From assembly GCA_004194705.1 (NCBI GenBank), contig SADC01001357.1, forward strand, positions 186,001 through 250,000: a stretch of 64,000 bases of DNA, written 5' to 3'. Of the stretch, positions 10,816 through 23,269 are shown one piece after another; within the stretch, counting starts at the first letter, position 1, and every line of letters starts with the position of its first letter. Both the position numbers and the translations under genes were made by a program. Under the pieces are notes generated by a model. It searched no databases, had not been told where the DNA came from, and worked only from the letters and a program-made list of their open reading frames with translations. The stretch comes from Ditylenchus dipsaci. Lineage: Eukaryota > Nematoda > Chromadorea > Rhabditida > Anguinidae.

Positions 10816-13800
10816 ATGGCAGATTATCCAGGACAGGCACACCACCACCAACAACAGCAGCAGCAACAACATCTTAGCCATCACCAACAACAACAGCAGC
10901 AGCACTATGAACAACAAATGAGGCAGCAGCAGCAATACACCCTTCAACAACAGCAACACTCGATGGCCGCAATGGTGATCTTTTGGGCGTTGTTGTTGTG
11001 GCTGTGCCGCTTTTTTGGGCGGTTCGCGGGATTTGGAAAATTTAGTTTCCAAGCACACTTGTGAAATAATTTTTGAATTTATACCGACGACCGAGTTTTG
11101 CACTGCACCGCATGCTCTGACAGTATACTAAGTGCACCCTCAAAACATCTGGATAAAATCTAACCAGCTGGATAGCAGGGATGGAACATCGCCTGATTTT
11201 TGTCTCCATCCTCCGGCTCCGGTCTCCAGCCCAAAATTATTTCCCTCTTCCTCCGGCTCCATCCTCCGGGCAAATTTTTTTTGTCTCATCCTCCGGTTCC
11301 AGTCTTCACTGGAACCGGAGGATGGAGCCGGAGCATCCTCTTTAAAGGATCCTCTCTCTAAAATCGGTACTCAATTACCGTAAAACCTCTATTAATCAGG
11401 CCCCTCTAATTATACGGCCCCTCTAATAATCCGGCCCCTAGAAGGGGGTTGAAAAATAATCCGGCCCCCTCTAATAATCCGGCCCTTTTAAAGAGCTTTA
11501 AAAGGGGTTTTTATTAATTTTTGGAATGGTACAGAAATTACTAAGTAAGGTGGAATTTTTGACAGTACGATTATCTTGTATAAATTTTTAGTGTCAATAA
11601 AGTATACCCTATTCAAAATTCAAATTTTTTTAATTTAACTGAGGTTTAAAAAGTTTTATGGGTGTCTTGGGTGTTAAAGGAACCATGACTTTTGAGGGCT
11701 AATTGACCATTATTTGATTGCTAATCTCATCACGTTTCCTTCATTTTTCAACTTTTAAATGTTTTGGGAAAGTTATATGTCAATCTGGACATTCTTGCTT
11801 ACTATTTTCAAAAAAAAAGTCTAATGAAAGAAGGTAGTAACTGAAGTGCAATGTCAAAAGTCTAAATTTATTAAACAAATTTTATATTAGAATTTTTATT
11901 CAAACTTTTAATGTACTTTTTTGTTTCCTATTTCACCAGCTTGTATTCATGGATCTCAGCTTTCTAACGAGCTCTCAAACTGTTCTAAGTCAAGTCTGCA
12001 ATGAGAAAACTAAGGAGTTTGAAAAAATAGAAAATTTAAGGTTTAAAAAGGAATAAGCTGCTATTTTTTTTCAAACTTCTCATTTTTCAAATTTTAGAAA
12101 TGACCGGTTTGATATTTCGTAAAAAAGCTGAGATTGAGGGCTACAAGCTCGTGCAGAAAGAAATTAAAAATTACAATAAAAGTCTAAATAAAAATTGTGA
12201 TGAAAAATTTGTTTATATAGCTTACACCAAAACAATTTTTTTTCAGACAGTGCGCATGAGCTTTTGACAAAAATTTGAAACTGTCCGCGTTTTTTCTGAC
12301 ACACCGTGTAGTCATTTTTCTGAAATACAAATCAAGAATGTCCAAGTTGATTTAAAACTATCCTAAATTTAAAAAAATTGCAAAAAAAAATAAATAAAGA
12401 ACAATTATAAGAACAGAAAAAAGGTTAATTCAACAATCCCCCCTAAAAAGTAATACAACTTTTCAAAAGGTCGAAAAATAATCCGACCCCCTCTAATAAT
12501 CCGGCCCCCTGGAAAGTAGTTGAAAAATAATCCGGCGGCCTAATTAATAGAGGTTTTACGGTAGTACTCTGTTTGTAAAATGTAAATAATAAATCATAGT
12601 TCGAAATTAGTATTGTCTCAAACCGAAAAATCACAATTTTATTTTCGACTAGCTGCAACTACCTTATTGCTCTCACTCGCATGTCTAAATTTCGCACTCA
12701 AGTGTTCTCATTATTATGATGCTTTTGAACGCTAGTGTTCTGTAGGGCACTTTAGCGATAGTCCACGGTAGACAATTTCTAATTATTTCTTGTATTTTTG
12801 TATGGTATTGTTTGAGTATTGGGATATAAGTGATTTACTAAAACTCCAAAAATGCTCGAGGAAGCGGTTTTTCAACCCTATCAAACCATCGGATCAAGTG
12901 TAGTATACACCCTTCACTCAAGTGTAGTATACACCCTTCAGTCAAATTAGCTTGGGGGACCAAGGCATAATTTTTAAAATTATTTTATTTTAAAAAAAGT
13001 TGCCTTGGTCCCCAAGCTAATTTGACTGAAGGTGTATACTACACTTGAGTGAAGGGTGTATAGTAAACTTAGCCAATTTTTGTAACGGGTATATGAAACT
13101 AAAACACAGATTTGCATAAAAAGCATATCGAAAATTTTGTTATTTTTCATAAATATTATGATGGTCTAATTATACTGATTTTGTCTACTTTTCTAAATTT
13201 TTCTTGCATAAGTCAGTTAGAATTTTCAATATTTGAACCGAAAAAGTCTGAGCTGGTTGCGTTTCGTGTGCAATGACCAATGATTTTTATATATTTTTTC
13301 ATTGGTTTTTTTCATTATTCATTCGGATATGTTCAAAATTGGCAACTGTTTAGTCATTTCAGCTTTTAGTTTTTGGCCAAGTGATGTAACGCCAAAGCTT
13401 TGCAATTAATATTTCGTTTAAACAAAACTCACATAAAGTCTAGAGGAAGAAACAAACATAATGTTTAAAGCTATGAAATTTGGGCTACACTTTTAAACCA
13501 ATTCTAATTGAATAACAATATCAGTCAACTTGGTGAAAATTGAAAAATTGAGATTTTTTACTGAAAAATTGTTCCCAACAAAGCTGTCTTCTTTTTTTAT
13601 AAACTTCAAAAATATCAAAGTTAAAAATCTGTTTAAAGTCTTAGGAATGCTTAAAGCACAATTTCGAGCTTTTCTTGGCTTATTCTGTACACTTGACAAT
13701 TCGTCTTCGATTTTACTGCATAATTTTTCCATTTTTAGCAACACGCTCAATCGCAACATATGCAGCAAATAATGCAGCAGCAGCAACAACAACATCAACA

Positions 13801-16760
13801 GTCCCCTCAAATGTTGGCTCGTCCCATGAATACCACAAACACATCTCCTCCAAATATGGACAGCGACCTGCAGGTCTATCATTTATACATAATCTTTTAC
13901 AATCTAATCAATCAAAAAACTGTTAAAACACTTTTTTTTTCACATTCACACACAAAAGTATTTCGCAACAAAGCTTTTTTTAAAATCCATTTAAATTTCA
14001 GGACACCCACAAATGCAGCAGCACAACAACCTGTTGCACCAGCAGGTTCAGCAGCAGTCCCGGCAGATCAGCAACTCACCGCAGCACATGTTGCACCAGC
14101 AGCAATCTAGTCACCTAACCCCGCCTTCCCCTGCTCATCGTCAACAACAGACCCCTCCTAATAGTCAACAACAACAGCAGCATGTGGTTGTGCAGCAACA
14201 GCAGCAACAATACAGTCAAGGCAACCCAGGCCAGATGGTCCGACAACCCCAGTATATCCAGTTTGCAAGGCCGGGAACTTCGGTCTACAGCAATCAAGCA
14301 GCTGGTGGTGGTCTTAATCCTGCTCAGGGTAATGTGCTACATCAACCCCAGCCATTGCCTAAGCAGGTTAGATTTAAAAGGTCTATATAATATATATATA
14401 TAAGATGTCAAAATTTTAAAATCCTCTAAAAGCTGATCCCTGGATCAAAAATTGGTTTTCAACTAGATAAATAAAGTCAATTTGTTTTTTAGTTGCAAAA
14501 GCCTGCTGCTACAGTAGTGACAGTACATTCTCAACAGCCAGGCGTTTCCCCATGCAGCTAGGTCCACAACGTGTGCTCACACAACAACCTATTCAATACA
14601 GAGCCCAGCCCGTGGGGGTTGGGCGTTCTCAACCTGTTCGGTATGCCTACATACAATCTGATGGTAGTGTCCAGCCCATTAATCAGGAGTCTGGTAACTT
14701 GAAACTATTTTTACTTTAAAAAATTGCTAAATAAAAAATTATTTGCAGATAGACCAGTGCAAATAGTGTCCCAACTTCATCCCATGCAGCTGCAATATCA
14801 ACAGGGCCCTGCCATGGGCCAGCAACCCCAAGGATCTGCTTTGAGACAAGCCTTAGTTCAGGTATTTTTCTAGATCTTTGGAGAAACACGGACAAGAAGT
14901 TTTTTTTCTAGAAAAAGTACCTTTTTTTAACGGGAATAGCTGAAATCATATAAATTACCAAGCAGTTTTCGAAAAGACTTTTCAATGATGGCCAAATCCT
15001 TTTATAAGTCAAACTTCTTGAACTGACTCCCTCTTTCAACCCTGATGACACACTGAGGTCGCTTTTTCTGTCGGTTTGAAGAAGTTCGACTGTACCATGT
15101 TTTGAACATTTTTTCAAATAATGTGCGTTTCAAAACCACGGTTGTCAGTGGTTCAATAAACTAAAAAAAAAATAATAATTTTTTTAACCATTATAATTAA
15201 AGGGTAAACATTGTAGGACGGTCGTCACCCAAATGGCATAATTGCTCAACAGCGTCCAATGGTGCAGAGCTCTATGGCTAACATGACTCCTCACAATGTG
15301 GTTCTAGTCTCCGCTAACGGTCAGCAACAGGCACTGAATCTATGGTTGTCAGTGGCAGTCCATCTATTGCTAACGCTGTGTATATTGATGGATCCAGCCT
15401 AGACTCTACCTCTGCTAACATTGTAAATAATCAGGGAGACTCTTCAGTTAGGCTCTTACTTAAATTGGATCTCAAAGCCCACAATAGAGATCATTTAGCA
15501 GAAAGCTCCCCGCCCGACAGCAATCCCAACCAGCTCTCAAAGCCGTCAATTACAGCTCGCAACAGACCGAAATCCAAATCACCCAGTAAAATGGGCGTGG
15601 CTGGGCCTTCTGGAAAACCAATGGCCCTGGAGTAAAGCCAGTTTTCGGGAAACCAGTGCTCGGAAGGATGAGTGGTGGCAAACCAGCTATAACCAATGGA
15701 ATCTCGTCTTCATCAGGGTATTCACATGGAGCTAACAATGGACTGATTTATGGCAATGCTGCAAATATAGCCAGCAAGGCTTTAATGAACAAAGGAGAGC
15801 TGGAAAAGCTGGTGAAAAATGTGAGTGTGATTTAATAATTGGGTTTGAAAGGTGTTTAATGAAAATGGGAAGGCTAAAGCAGAGTGTCATACTTGGAAGT
15901 CGATCTTAGAAAAAACTTTCAGTTTTTGTTCTGTTTTTTATTGAAATGGAGCTGAATTCTTCTATCTGTTTTGTTGCCATCTGCATGGATCTATTGAAAC
16001 AGTTTTGAAACACGAAAAATTCATCCTAGAAAATTCGTTTTTGAAATTTTTCTTTTTTCGTAATATTGTTAAAGTTTTCCAAAATTATAAATTTTAAATT
16101 GAGCTTTTCAGGATGATATTTTTCGGTTTCTTAAAAACTGCTCTAATAGATTGATGCAGAAGGAAAAGTGGAGAAATGGCAGCTCCTAGAGAATAATTTT
16201 TTTCAATTTGCATCAAAAACGGGCCAAAATGGTCAAAATACCAAGTTTTTCCAAGTTTTCACTGACGATGATTTTTTTCGGTTCCTAGTTTTTTAACTTC
16301 TGTTGGAACTATGGCAACTATACACGGAAGATTTTAAGCTAACTACCAACCCTTAACCGTCGACTTTTAACCTACAATTGCCCCCATATAACTTATGAGT
16401 ATAAAAAATTGTGACATCTTCAATAAACTGTGTCAATTTCAGGTTGATGGCTATACCACATTGGAAGATGATGTGTCTGAAGCAGTTCTTCTTCTTTTGG
16501 ATGACTTTGTGGAAGAGGTGATCCAAGGTTCGGCTGCTTTGAGCAAACACAGAGGCTCTAAGAGACTGGAGACCAAAGATGTGCGCTATCTCCTAAAGCA
16601 CAAATTTGACATGTCCTTGCCGCCAGATGCTAAAACTCCACTGGGAGGAGAGGATGGAGCACAATCCAGCAAAGCTGTAGGGCCACCTGCCAAACGACCT
16701 GCTTTAGCTATTCACCAACAAAGATTAGCCGTGATAGACAAAACATTGAAAAAGTTGTGA
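10816..16760 (+). CDS. TAF12: TFIID subunit 12 (TAF12), Q-rich with C-terminal histone fold
   Basis: TAF12 pairs with TAF4 through histone folds within TFIID and related coactivators in the nucleus. Exons: 10816-10974, 13739-13873, 14002-14366, 14493-14693, 14749-14861, 15217-15820 and 16443-16760. All have GT/AG borders. The ATG at 10816 opens a His/Gln-rich leader. Exons 2-5 encode glutamine-rich sequence as in metazoan TAF12/TAF4 activators. The last exon carries the intact histone fold: LEDDVSEAVLLLLDDFVEEV, then LSKHRGSKRLETKDVRYLL, then the conserved tail IHQQRLAVIDKTLKK. Four places upstream lose frame: the exon 2/3 junction, about 14541, about 15330 and about 15623. Each is off by one in the same direction, as if one base is missing, and each lies at a GG dinucleotide. 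Identity is firm. Integrity of the N-terminal half is not. Introns 1 and 2 are otherwise unremarkable, but intron 1 hosts large repeats. Confidence 0.5.
11085..12895. repeat. 1.8-kb repeat, copy A (in TAF12 intron 1)
   Basis: Present again in inverted orientation at about 52610-54425. Shared landmarks from left to right here: CCGACGACCGAG, GCATGCTCTGACAGTATAC, CTCCGGCTCC-rich stretch (11200-11340), the CCGTAAAACC element (11378-12561), and GAAGCGGTTTTTCAACCC at 12863-12880. The outer end carries a tRNA B-box-like motif in the other copy, suggesting a composite of SINE and DNA transposon pieces. Confidence 0.5.
11378..12561. mobile_element. TA-flanked element with CCGTAAAACCTCTATTAAT termini
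   Basis: The left end (11378) reads CCGTAAAACCTCTATTAAT and the right end is its reverse complement, flanked by TA at 11376-11377 and 12562-12563. Sub-terminal repeats of CTCTAATAATCCGGCCCC occur on both sides. It is 1184 bp, with no coding frame. It looks like a non-autonomous mariner/pogo-type element. The partner copy is 52950-54130. Confidence 0.5.
12896..13070. repeat. Hairpin with duplicated GTGTAGTATACACCCTTCA unit in each arm
   Basis: The left arm has two tandem copies of the 19-nt unit followed by AGCTTGGGGGACCAAGGC. The right arm is the reverse complement (13000-13070). The centre is A/T-rich. The CTTGGGGGACCAAGGC motif also forms the centre of the element at 46254-46899. Confidence 0.5.
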
Positions 16761-16782
16761 GCTTATTGTAATACCAAAGACC

Positions 16783-16788
16783 AATAAA
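16783..16788 (+). terminator. Polyadenylation signal AATAAA of TAF12
   Basis: AATAAA lies 23 nt after the TAF12 stop codon, giving a very short 3' untranslated region. Confidence 0.5.
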
Positions 16789-16966
16789 TTATATAATTAT
16801 GTGTGATATCCATTACTTTTTATGTTTTTTAACTCTGTTTTTGTTACAAAGATAAGAAATGAATAAAATGATTTATAGTATACTAATGTTTTTAGAAATG
16901 TTTGAAAGATATTCCAAAATAATGGCTTACAAGGGTTGTTTCATAAATAGAAAAATTGGTGTACCA

Positions 16967-17429
16967 CAAAAAAAGTAGCACCTTATACCGCTGGGGTCCA
17001 TATGGACCCAAGGCCTTCAAAGGTTGTTAATAGGCATAGCGTGAACAATTTTAACAACAGCTTAGTGCTATCTTGTAGCGCAGCTAGAAAGCTACATGAC
17101 GTATTTCACAGAAAATTTTCAAAATATCTGAGTGTTGAGATATGGATTTTTGAAAAAAATCAATTTCTTTAAAAAATGACCAAAATCCAAGTTTCTTCAA
17201 TTTTTTTCGGATTTTGGTCATTTTTTAAAGAAATTAATTTTTTTTTAAATCCATATCTCAACACTCAGATTTTTTGAAAACTTTCTGTGAAATACGTCTT
17301 GTAGCTTTCTAGCTGCGCTACAAGATAGCACTAAGCTGTTGTTAAAATTGTTCACGCTATGCCTATTAACAACCTTTGAAGGCCTTGGGTCCATATGGAC
17401 CCCAGCGGTATAAGGTGCTACTTTTTTTG
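16967..17429. repeat. Long near-perfect hairpin just downstream of TAF12
   Basis: Arms of about 215 bp: AAAAAAGTAGCACCTTATAC at the left end and its reverse complement at 17406-17428, with GGTCCATATGGACC near both outer ends. The central loop is T-rich (CAATTTTTTTCGG). It is non-coding. No convincing target duplication was found. Confidence 0.5.
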
Positions 17430-19120
17430 CCGGTAGTCTTAGGGTTAAGCAAGCGCCTGCGCTTAGCCCGGCGAAGCGCCGGTTTGTCGGCGCTTAACCA
17501 GTCCTGGTCTCCACAACCAAGCACTTTAAGCTGAAGTACAGAGAAGAGCGGTTCAGATGAAATCCCCTAATGTCTTCTTCCTTTCTCAACTGTGATCCGA
17601 ATTCCCGGTTGCATCACTTATTTTATGCTGTCAAAGCGTTAATTGCTCTTATTGTTGAAACTTAATGAATTAAGGAAGTATTTTGTTACAGTCAAATCAG
17701 TCATGCTGATCGTTTATTCTCAAACAGGTTCAAATACTGCTCTAGATATCCGTAATAAACTAGTGTTGATGTCACTCCGTAATTGTAAAAAACGTGAAGC
17801 GTAAATAGCTGTGCGACTTGGAAACTTCACAAACTACAAAAAAAATTGTACACCACATGGTTTATCCCACAGATAATGGTTTCATTGAAACTAGCCTGGA
17901 ATAAGGAATATGCAGTGCTGAATTGGACGGTAGCGTCAACAATTCAAGGTGATTTTCGAAATGGTGGACCAAATAACCCTAGCAAATAGGATTCCCGGTG
18001 TTCCACCACACAGGTTCTGGAACACCTAAGTATCCAAGAACAAGTGAACATTTCGTTTATTTATTCATCTGATCAGATGCTTATGCAATCCTTTCTGGGT
18101 TAACTGCTATAGGGCTTAAATATTGGAAATGGTCTGTGAGTACAACTCATTGATAGTATAGGATCAAGTTAGACGGCTAGACACACAATACTATTTTCCT
18201 TCTCTTTTTATTTGAAGTATCAACCCTGATTAGAAATATAAAGTCTTAGTTTCCAGTATTTCGTTTTTGTTAATCATTCTTTGGTGGAGATTCCAGGGAT
18301 TTATTGCAAAAAAAAGAGAGATTGGCCGAATACTGTGAATTTTAACGAACTTTAGCGAAAAATAGCTACACTCGATAATTTTATTGATGTCCAATTATTT
18401 GTAGCCTTAAAAAAGAAAATTTGTCAACCTCCTACAGAAATCAATTATTTCCCTTCCAAGTTAACTGAGCTTTAGTCGGCCAAATAAATTATCGAAGACC
18501 TAAAACTTACTAACTTATGTATAGATTAACAAAAAATACTTAATAACAGAATGAGGGCTTAGGCGGCACACACATTTAAATGAACAAAACTTGATTTTTT
18601 ATTCTCAAGAATATCCCTGTCCCTCGTGACTCCTGACCCTCTTCTATGAATAAACAGCAGAATCATACTCACAACCCTTTTCGAAAGTCCTGCATTTTTG
18701 AACAGTATCCAGCTTAACCCATTGATGCGCACCGGTACCAAATCGGTACCGAAAATTGTCTTGGACCCCCTGTTGTTTTTTTTTTACTTTTTCAATAAAA
18801 ATCTTGCTTGAAAACACTGTTCTGAGCTATTCAATTTTCATTCTATTTTCATCTCTTTTCAAAAATATTTACTTTTGATGACCACATTTGATGTCTAAGC
18901 TACAAACTGAGACTAAATTTTCTCAATTGTGATTCAATAAATAAATATAATAAATTTGTGACCAAAAATTTACAGAGGTAACTAGGACACGTCAAGTTTA
19001 TAACTTATTTTTTGAAAATCGCAATTTTCAGAGCTAAAATGAACTTTTTTTACTAAACTTCTTTTTATTATTTGAAAGTTTATTAAATTTGCTGCAAATT
19101 TATACAAAGTTATAAAAAAA
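17430..19120. other. Intergenic, no gene seen
   Basis: A small GC-rich stem (GGCGAAGCGCC, about 17480) starts the region. The rest is AT-rich without conserved coding segments on either strand. Confidence 0.5.
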
Positions 19121-19545
19121 TTTCAGAGGAACTTTTATAGCCCCCCCATTCTCAGATTTTTCGAAAAGTGACCCTAAATCACCTCCCGAACTCATTTTCT
19201 CTGCTCAACACGATAAGAGAAGCATTTCTAAGCACTTTCTGATATAAAAATTTTGAACTTTGCCAAAAAAATTGCCTCCCGTCCTTCAATGAAACAAATG
19301 GTCTTTTTAAAGTATCTCAGAGTCATTTTTGGGTGATTTATCACATTTTTCTTGCTGGAGCTGGGCAAAAAGACTCTCTCAATGCATTTTTGATCAAGAC
19401 TCTTGCTCGGAATTATGTCTAAGGTAAGTCTGTGCGCGCATCTCTATCCAACCAAACCCTCTGCGCCCCTTCGGGAGGTGATTTAGGGTCACTTTTCGAA
19501 AAATCCGAGTATGGGGGTGGGGAACTATAAAAGTGCCATTTCAGA
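19121..19545. repeat. Fold-back repeat
   Basis: The left arm ACTTTTATAGCCCCCCCATT and AAAAGTGACCCTAAATCACC pair with the right arm ending GGGGAACTATAAAAGT. The loop contains CTTGCTCGGAATTATGTCTA, related to a hairpin loop at 26820-27000 inside another element. Confidence 0.5.
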
Positions 19546-19902
19546 CACGCTATCCTAAGGTTCGAAAATTTTTTTTTATTATTGAGAATCATTTGTTGGG
19601 TGAAGGGGCAGTTTTAGGTCCCAATTATCGACTAAACATATGTAGAAGATTTTTCTGAAGCTACAAGAAATAAGCTGCAAAAATAGTTACCGTTAGTTGA
19701 AAAGTCATATTTGACAATTTAAGTTCGGTTTGACAAGAATTCGAGTAACGAGTAATTTTCGGATGCTAAAAAATTTCTGACTTTTTGGAAACTTTCGCAC
19801 TTTTTTCAAAAATTGTAAAAGATATGTGAAATTTTTTGATGATATTATGTGAAACCTAAGTTTAGCTACGAAAAACAGTATGATGTTAACTGCGTCCCAG
19901 TA

Positions 19903-20500
19903 CAGTCAAACCTCGATTTAACGACCCTACCTCAAGTTCGTTCCCACCTAGGGTCCGGCACTTTTTTCAATTCCATTTTCAAGATATTTTATCGATTTTT
20001 TTTGACAGTCTTGTCGCAAATGTCGTAGGGATTTCGATTTCGCCGTTCGTTTTTTAGAAATCTAGAGTTTTCGCTTTTTTCAGCCTTCGGTTAACCTCGG
20101 TTTAAAACCTAAGTTTAGCTACGAAAAGATGTCTATCTATGGGGCTTCAATAAGGACGGCAGCATGCGGATTGTGTCCGAACCCTCCGACTCCGGCTCTG
20201 GTATCTTCTCTCTTTTGTTCCTTTTTTTTCAGCCCTCGGTTTCGCTATTAAAAAATAAAAACCTCGATTTAACGACCCTCTAATTTTCAAAAGGGGGTCG
20301 TTAAATTGAGGTTTTGATTTTTTAAAAGCAAAAATTTTAGGTTTTTAAAAAACGATCGACAAAATCGGAATCCTTATGATATTTGCGACCATACTGTCAA
20401 AACAGAATCGATAAATTATTTCAAAAATGGGGTTAAAAAAAGTGTCGGACCCTAGGTGGGAACGAACTTGAGGTAGGGTCGTTAAATCGAGGTTTGACTG
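19903..20500. mobile_element. TA-flanked fold-back element, CAGTCAAACCTCGATTTAAC termini
   Basis: Begins CAGTCAAACCTCGATTTAAC and ends with the reverse complement. TA is on both sides (19901-19902, 20501-20502). Arms of about 200 bp include CCTAGGGTCCG and AAGTTCGTTCCCACC. CAGT ends plus TA duplication indicate Tc1/mariner-pogo superfamily. No transposase is present. A related but diverged relative forms the outer frame of 46236-47554. Confidence 0.5.
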
Positions 20501-20502
20501 TA

Positions 20503-23269
20503 ACTGAAATCGAGTAGGGGCCCAAACCCGAAAAAAATAAATATTTTTTGAAAAATTCGGCCAAAAACGGGTTAATAAAAGTTGAGATATTTCTAGTCGA
20601 TATACTGCTTGTTACTTGTTTTCTTGTTTGCTGCTAATTAGTTTGCGTGCCAACACAACCACAACTTCAACCAATTAATAATAAAAAAAATCAATTTATT
20701 CATTACTTTTGCGCATGTCACTCGGGGCTACCACTAAATAAGAGTGTAGGCCTATTGAATAAGTTCAACCTTGATATACAAAGATCGCATTTATGTATAT
20801 CAAAAGTTATTATTTTTATTGTTTAGGTCATTATTGTGGTAGACTTAAATGCTAATTCTGTTATTTTTTTCAATCGATAAATTATTAATTATGTTATTAG
20901 TATTTTCTAGATGAAGTAACACTTATAAGCCGAAGTAAATAATTTTAAGCTGCTGTTTCAGGGATTATACCCATGGTTAGGTAACGAAGCTATTATTATA
21001 TATAAAAAGCTACGTCCTTAGTTAACTAAAGGAGTATTCGTACATGTAGTTTACTTTATTTTTCTTTACTAAATACTGCATTCACTCTAATAAGCTCTGC
21101 TAGAATAGAATGGCTTACATATTTTTGCTCAAAAACCATTCCAATTCTGAATCTAGCCTGTGTCTTGAACGGAGCAGATCCGGACATAGACACAATAACT
21201 CATTGATATTATATAGGGTTGGGTAATTTTCGGTGAGTCACCACAAATTTAACCGAGTCACCGCCAAAAAGTGATGAAACTAACTAGGTGAGTCACCGGT
21301 CGCTCACCGCTATTTTTAAAAAGCCGAAATCACCCAACCCTACTTCTATAAATGACCGGAAATGACCGATGTGTACAGTTTATGTGTACAGTCAAACGTC
21401 GATTTAGTAACACTTGCCATTTTTAGCCAATCAAAAGCAATAAAAAATTCAAAAAACTGATATAGAAGGTCTTATTCGGTCTTGTGATTCATGAATTATA
21501 TACGGGCAATACTTTTATGCCGCAAATCTGCTTCTGCCGCAAAATTTACTTTTTTTGCCGCGAATTTGGCGCAAAATTATTTGCAGCAAAATTCGCAGCG
21601 AAAAAAGTATATTTTCGTCAAAAAAAGTGAACTCTTCAGGAAAATTTGTTTGCGGCAAAAAAAGTATTTCTGCAGCAAAAAAGTATTGACCGTTATAAAA
21701 AATTAAAGAAAGTTATCGACGAAATGTACGTGATCGCGAGTGCATTTAAAATTTCAAATTGTCATTTCAAGCAAGAGACATGGTCATTGGATAATCAATA
21801 TCGATTTTAAAGCCGAGCAATCGAAATGCACGATCCAAATGGAATCAACCTTGTTATTTAGTCATATTTTCTTTTTGCACATTTACTTATTTTTGAAATT
21901 ATAAGCTTTTTAGCATTCAAAAATCTTTGCTTTTACATTTCGCTACCACAGTTAACTCTCGATATAGTGGCACTTTTTCATAATTGGAACCGCAGCTGGG
22001 TCTGACGAATTCTTGACCTAAAGTTTGAAAGCATATGTCGAATCGGATTCGATTTGATAAAAAAAGAGAGGATACTGATTTCACTCAAAAAATATTGCAT
22101 TTTTTTTTGAATTTCGAAAAAATAGGGGTGAAAATATATTTTTTGGATTTTCTGGTCGGATGTAATTAAAAATATAAAAATACCACTTCAGAAAGGCTCT
22201 ATGAATATTCATCTACAGTAAATTCATCTACAAAGTTCTAATCCTTACAGCAGACATCACTTTTATCGAAAAGTTCAAATCTCATAAATTTCAAATCCGA
22301 TGTACCTGCAAATCCTCCCCGATGGGTCTTGCCATGAAATTATCGGATCTAAGACCAGTTGGCTATGTGTTCGAGAGTACGCCCGAAAATATGTTTTGGT
22401 CCCCCTGTTGTTTTTTCGGCACAAATTTTCTCTCTCAAAATATTGTTATTTTTTAGGATTTAAGCTCAGGCAAGGGTACGCCAGCGTATGTTATAAAAGC
22501 CTTAAATATTGTTGACTCTCTCCATAACGAACCCGCTCCATAACGAACAAAAAGTTTGGCTGATTCAGTTAAAGTGAGTACAATTTGACCTAAATCGACG
22601 CTCTCTATAACGGACGGCTAAACGCGGTCCTTTCAAGTTCGTTATGGAGAGCGTTTACTGCATGCGTCAACTGTTTTTGAAACTTACAGAAGCAAGAAAA
22701 ACATGCTTCTTACGGATTCTAATTTTTCAATAAAAGTGATATCCGATACAAGGATAAAAACTGTTTAGATGAATTCACTTGTAGATGAATTTACTGTACC
22801 AGTATGTGTCATAACCCTTCGCGTTTTTTCAAATTTTTATTCAGAATCGATTTGGTTATTATTATTATTTGTTATTTTATTTTGATGAATGATAGTTGCT
22901 GTGATGAAATATGTATGCGTTGCCTTGAATGAAGATTTCACTGTTATTTGGAAATTATTTTCTATGAGAGAAATCAAGAAATATGCGAAAAAGAAAAAAA
23001 TCGATTCTGACTAAAAATTTGAAAAAAACGCGAAGAATTATGACACATACTGGTAGATGAATTTACCGTCACCCCTTCAAAAATGTATCAAAAATACTTA
23101 AAACATAGCCCTAACTCAATCTTGAGCTCCCAAAATTTCAAAAGTATTGAAGTTTTTAAGTAAATTTAACTGTTTTACTCCAGTTGTACAAGCGTTTCCA
23201 GATTTCTAAAGTAATAACTTTTAATACTTTTCAGTTGTTACTTACCGTTTATTCTTAGCCTATTCTGCA
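20503..23269. other. Upstream region of the nuclear receptor gene, repeat-derived
   Basis: No conserved gene. It contains CAGT-type terminus fragments (21390, 21957), a TA-flanked inverted repeat at about 22512-22658 with CTCTCCATAACGAAC ends, an inverted repeat involving TTCATCTAC (22205-22798) and the element 22799-23053. Confidence 0.5.
22799..23053. mobile_element. TA-flanked palindromic element, CCAGTATGTGTCATAA termini
   Basis: 255 bp, beginning CCAGTATGTGTCATAA and ending with the reverse complement. It is flanked by TA at 22797-22798 and 23054-23055. It is non-coding. Confidence 0.5.

Noticed and set aside
12100..12340. Transposase gene inside the CCGTAAAACC element
   Set aside because: All frames are short and broken in both copies.
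14541..14556. A 14-nt intron (GTTTCCCCATGCAG) restoring TAF12 frame
   Set aside because: It would be in phase, but it is far below known animal intron sizes, and the other three breaks have no such solution. A missing base is simpler.
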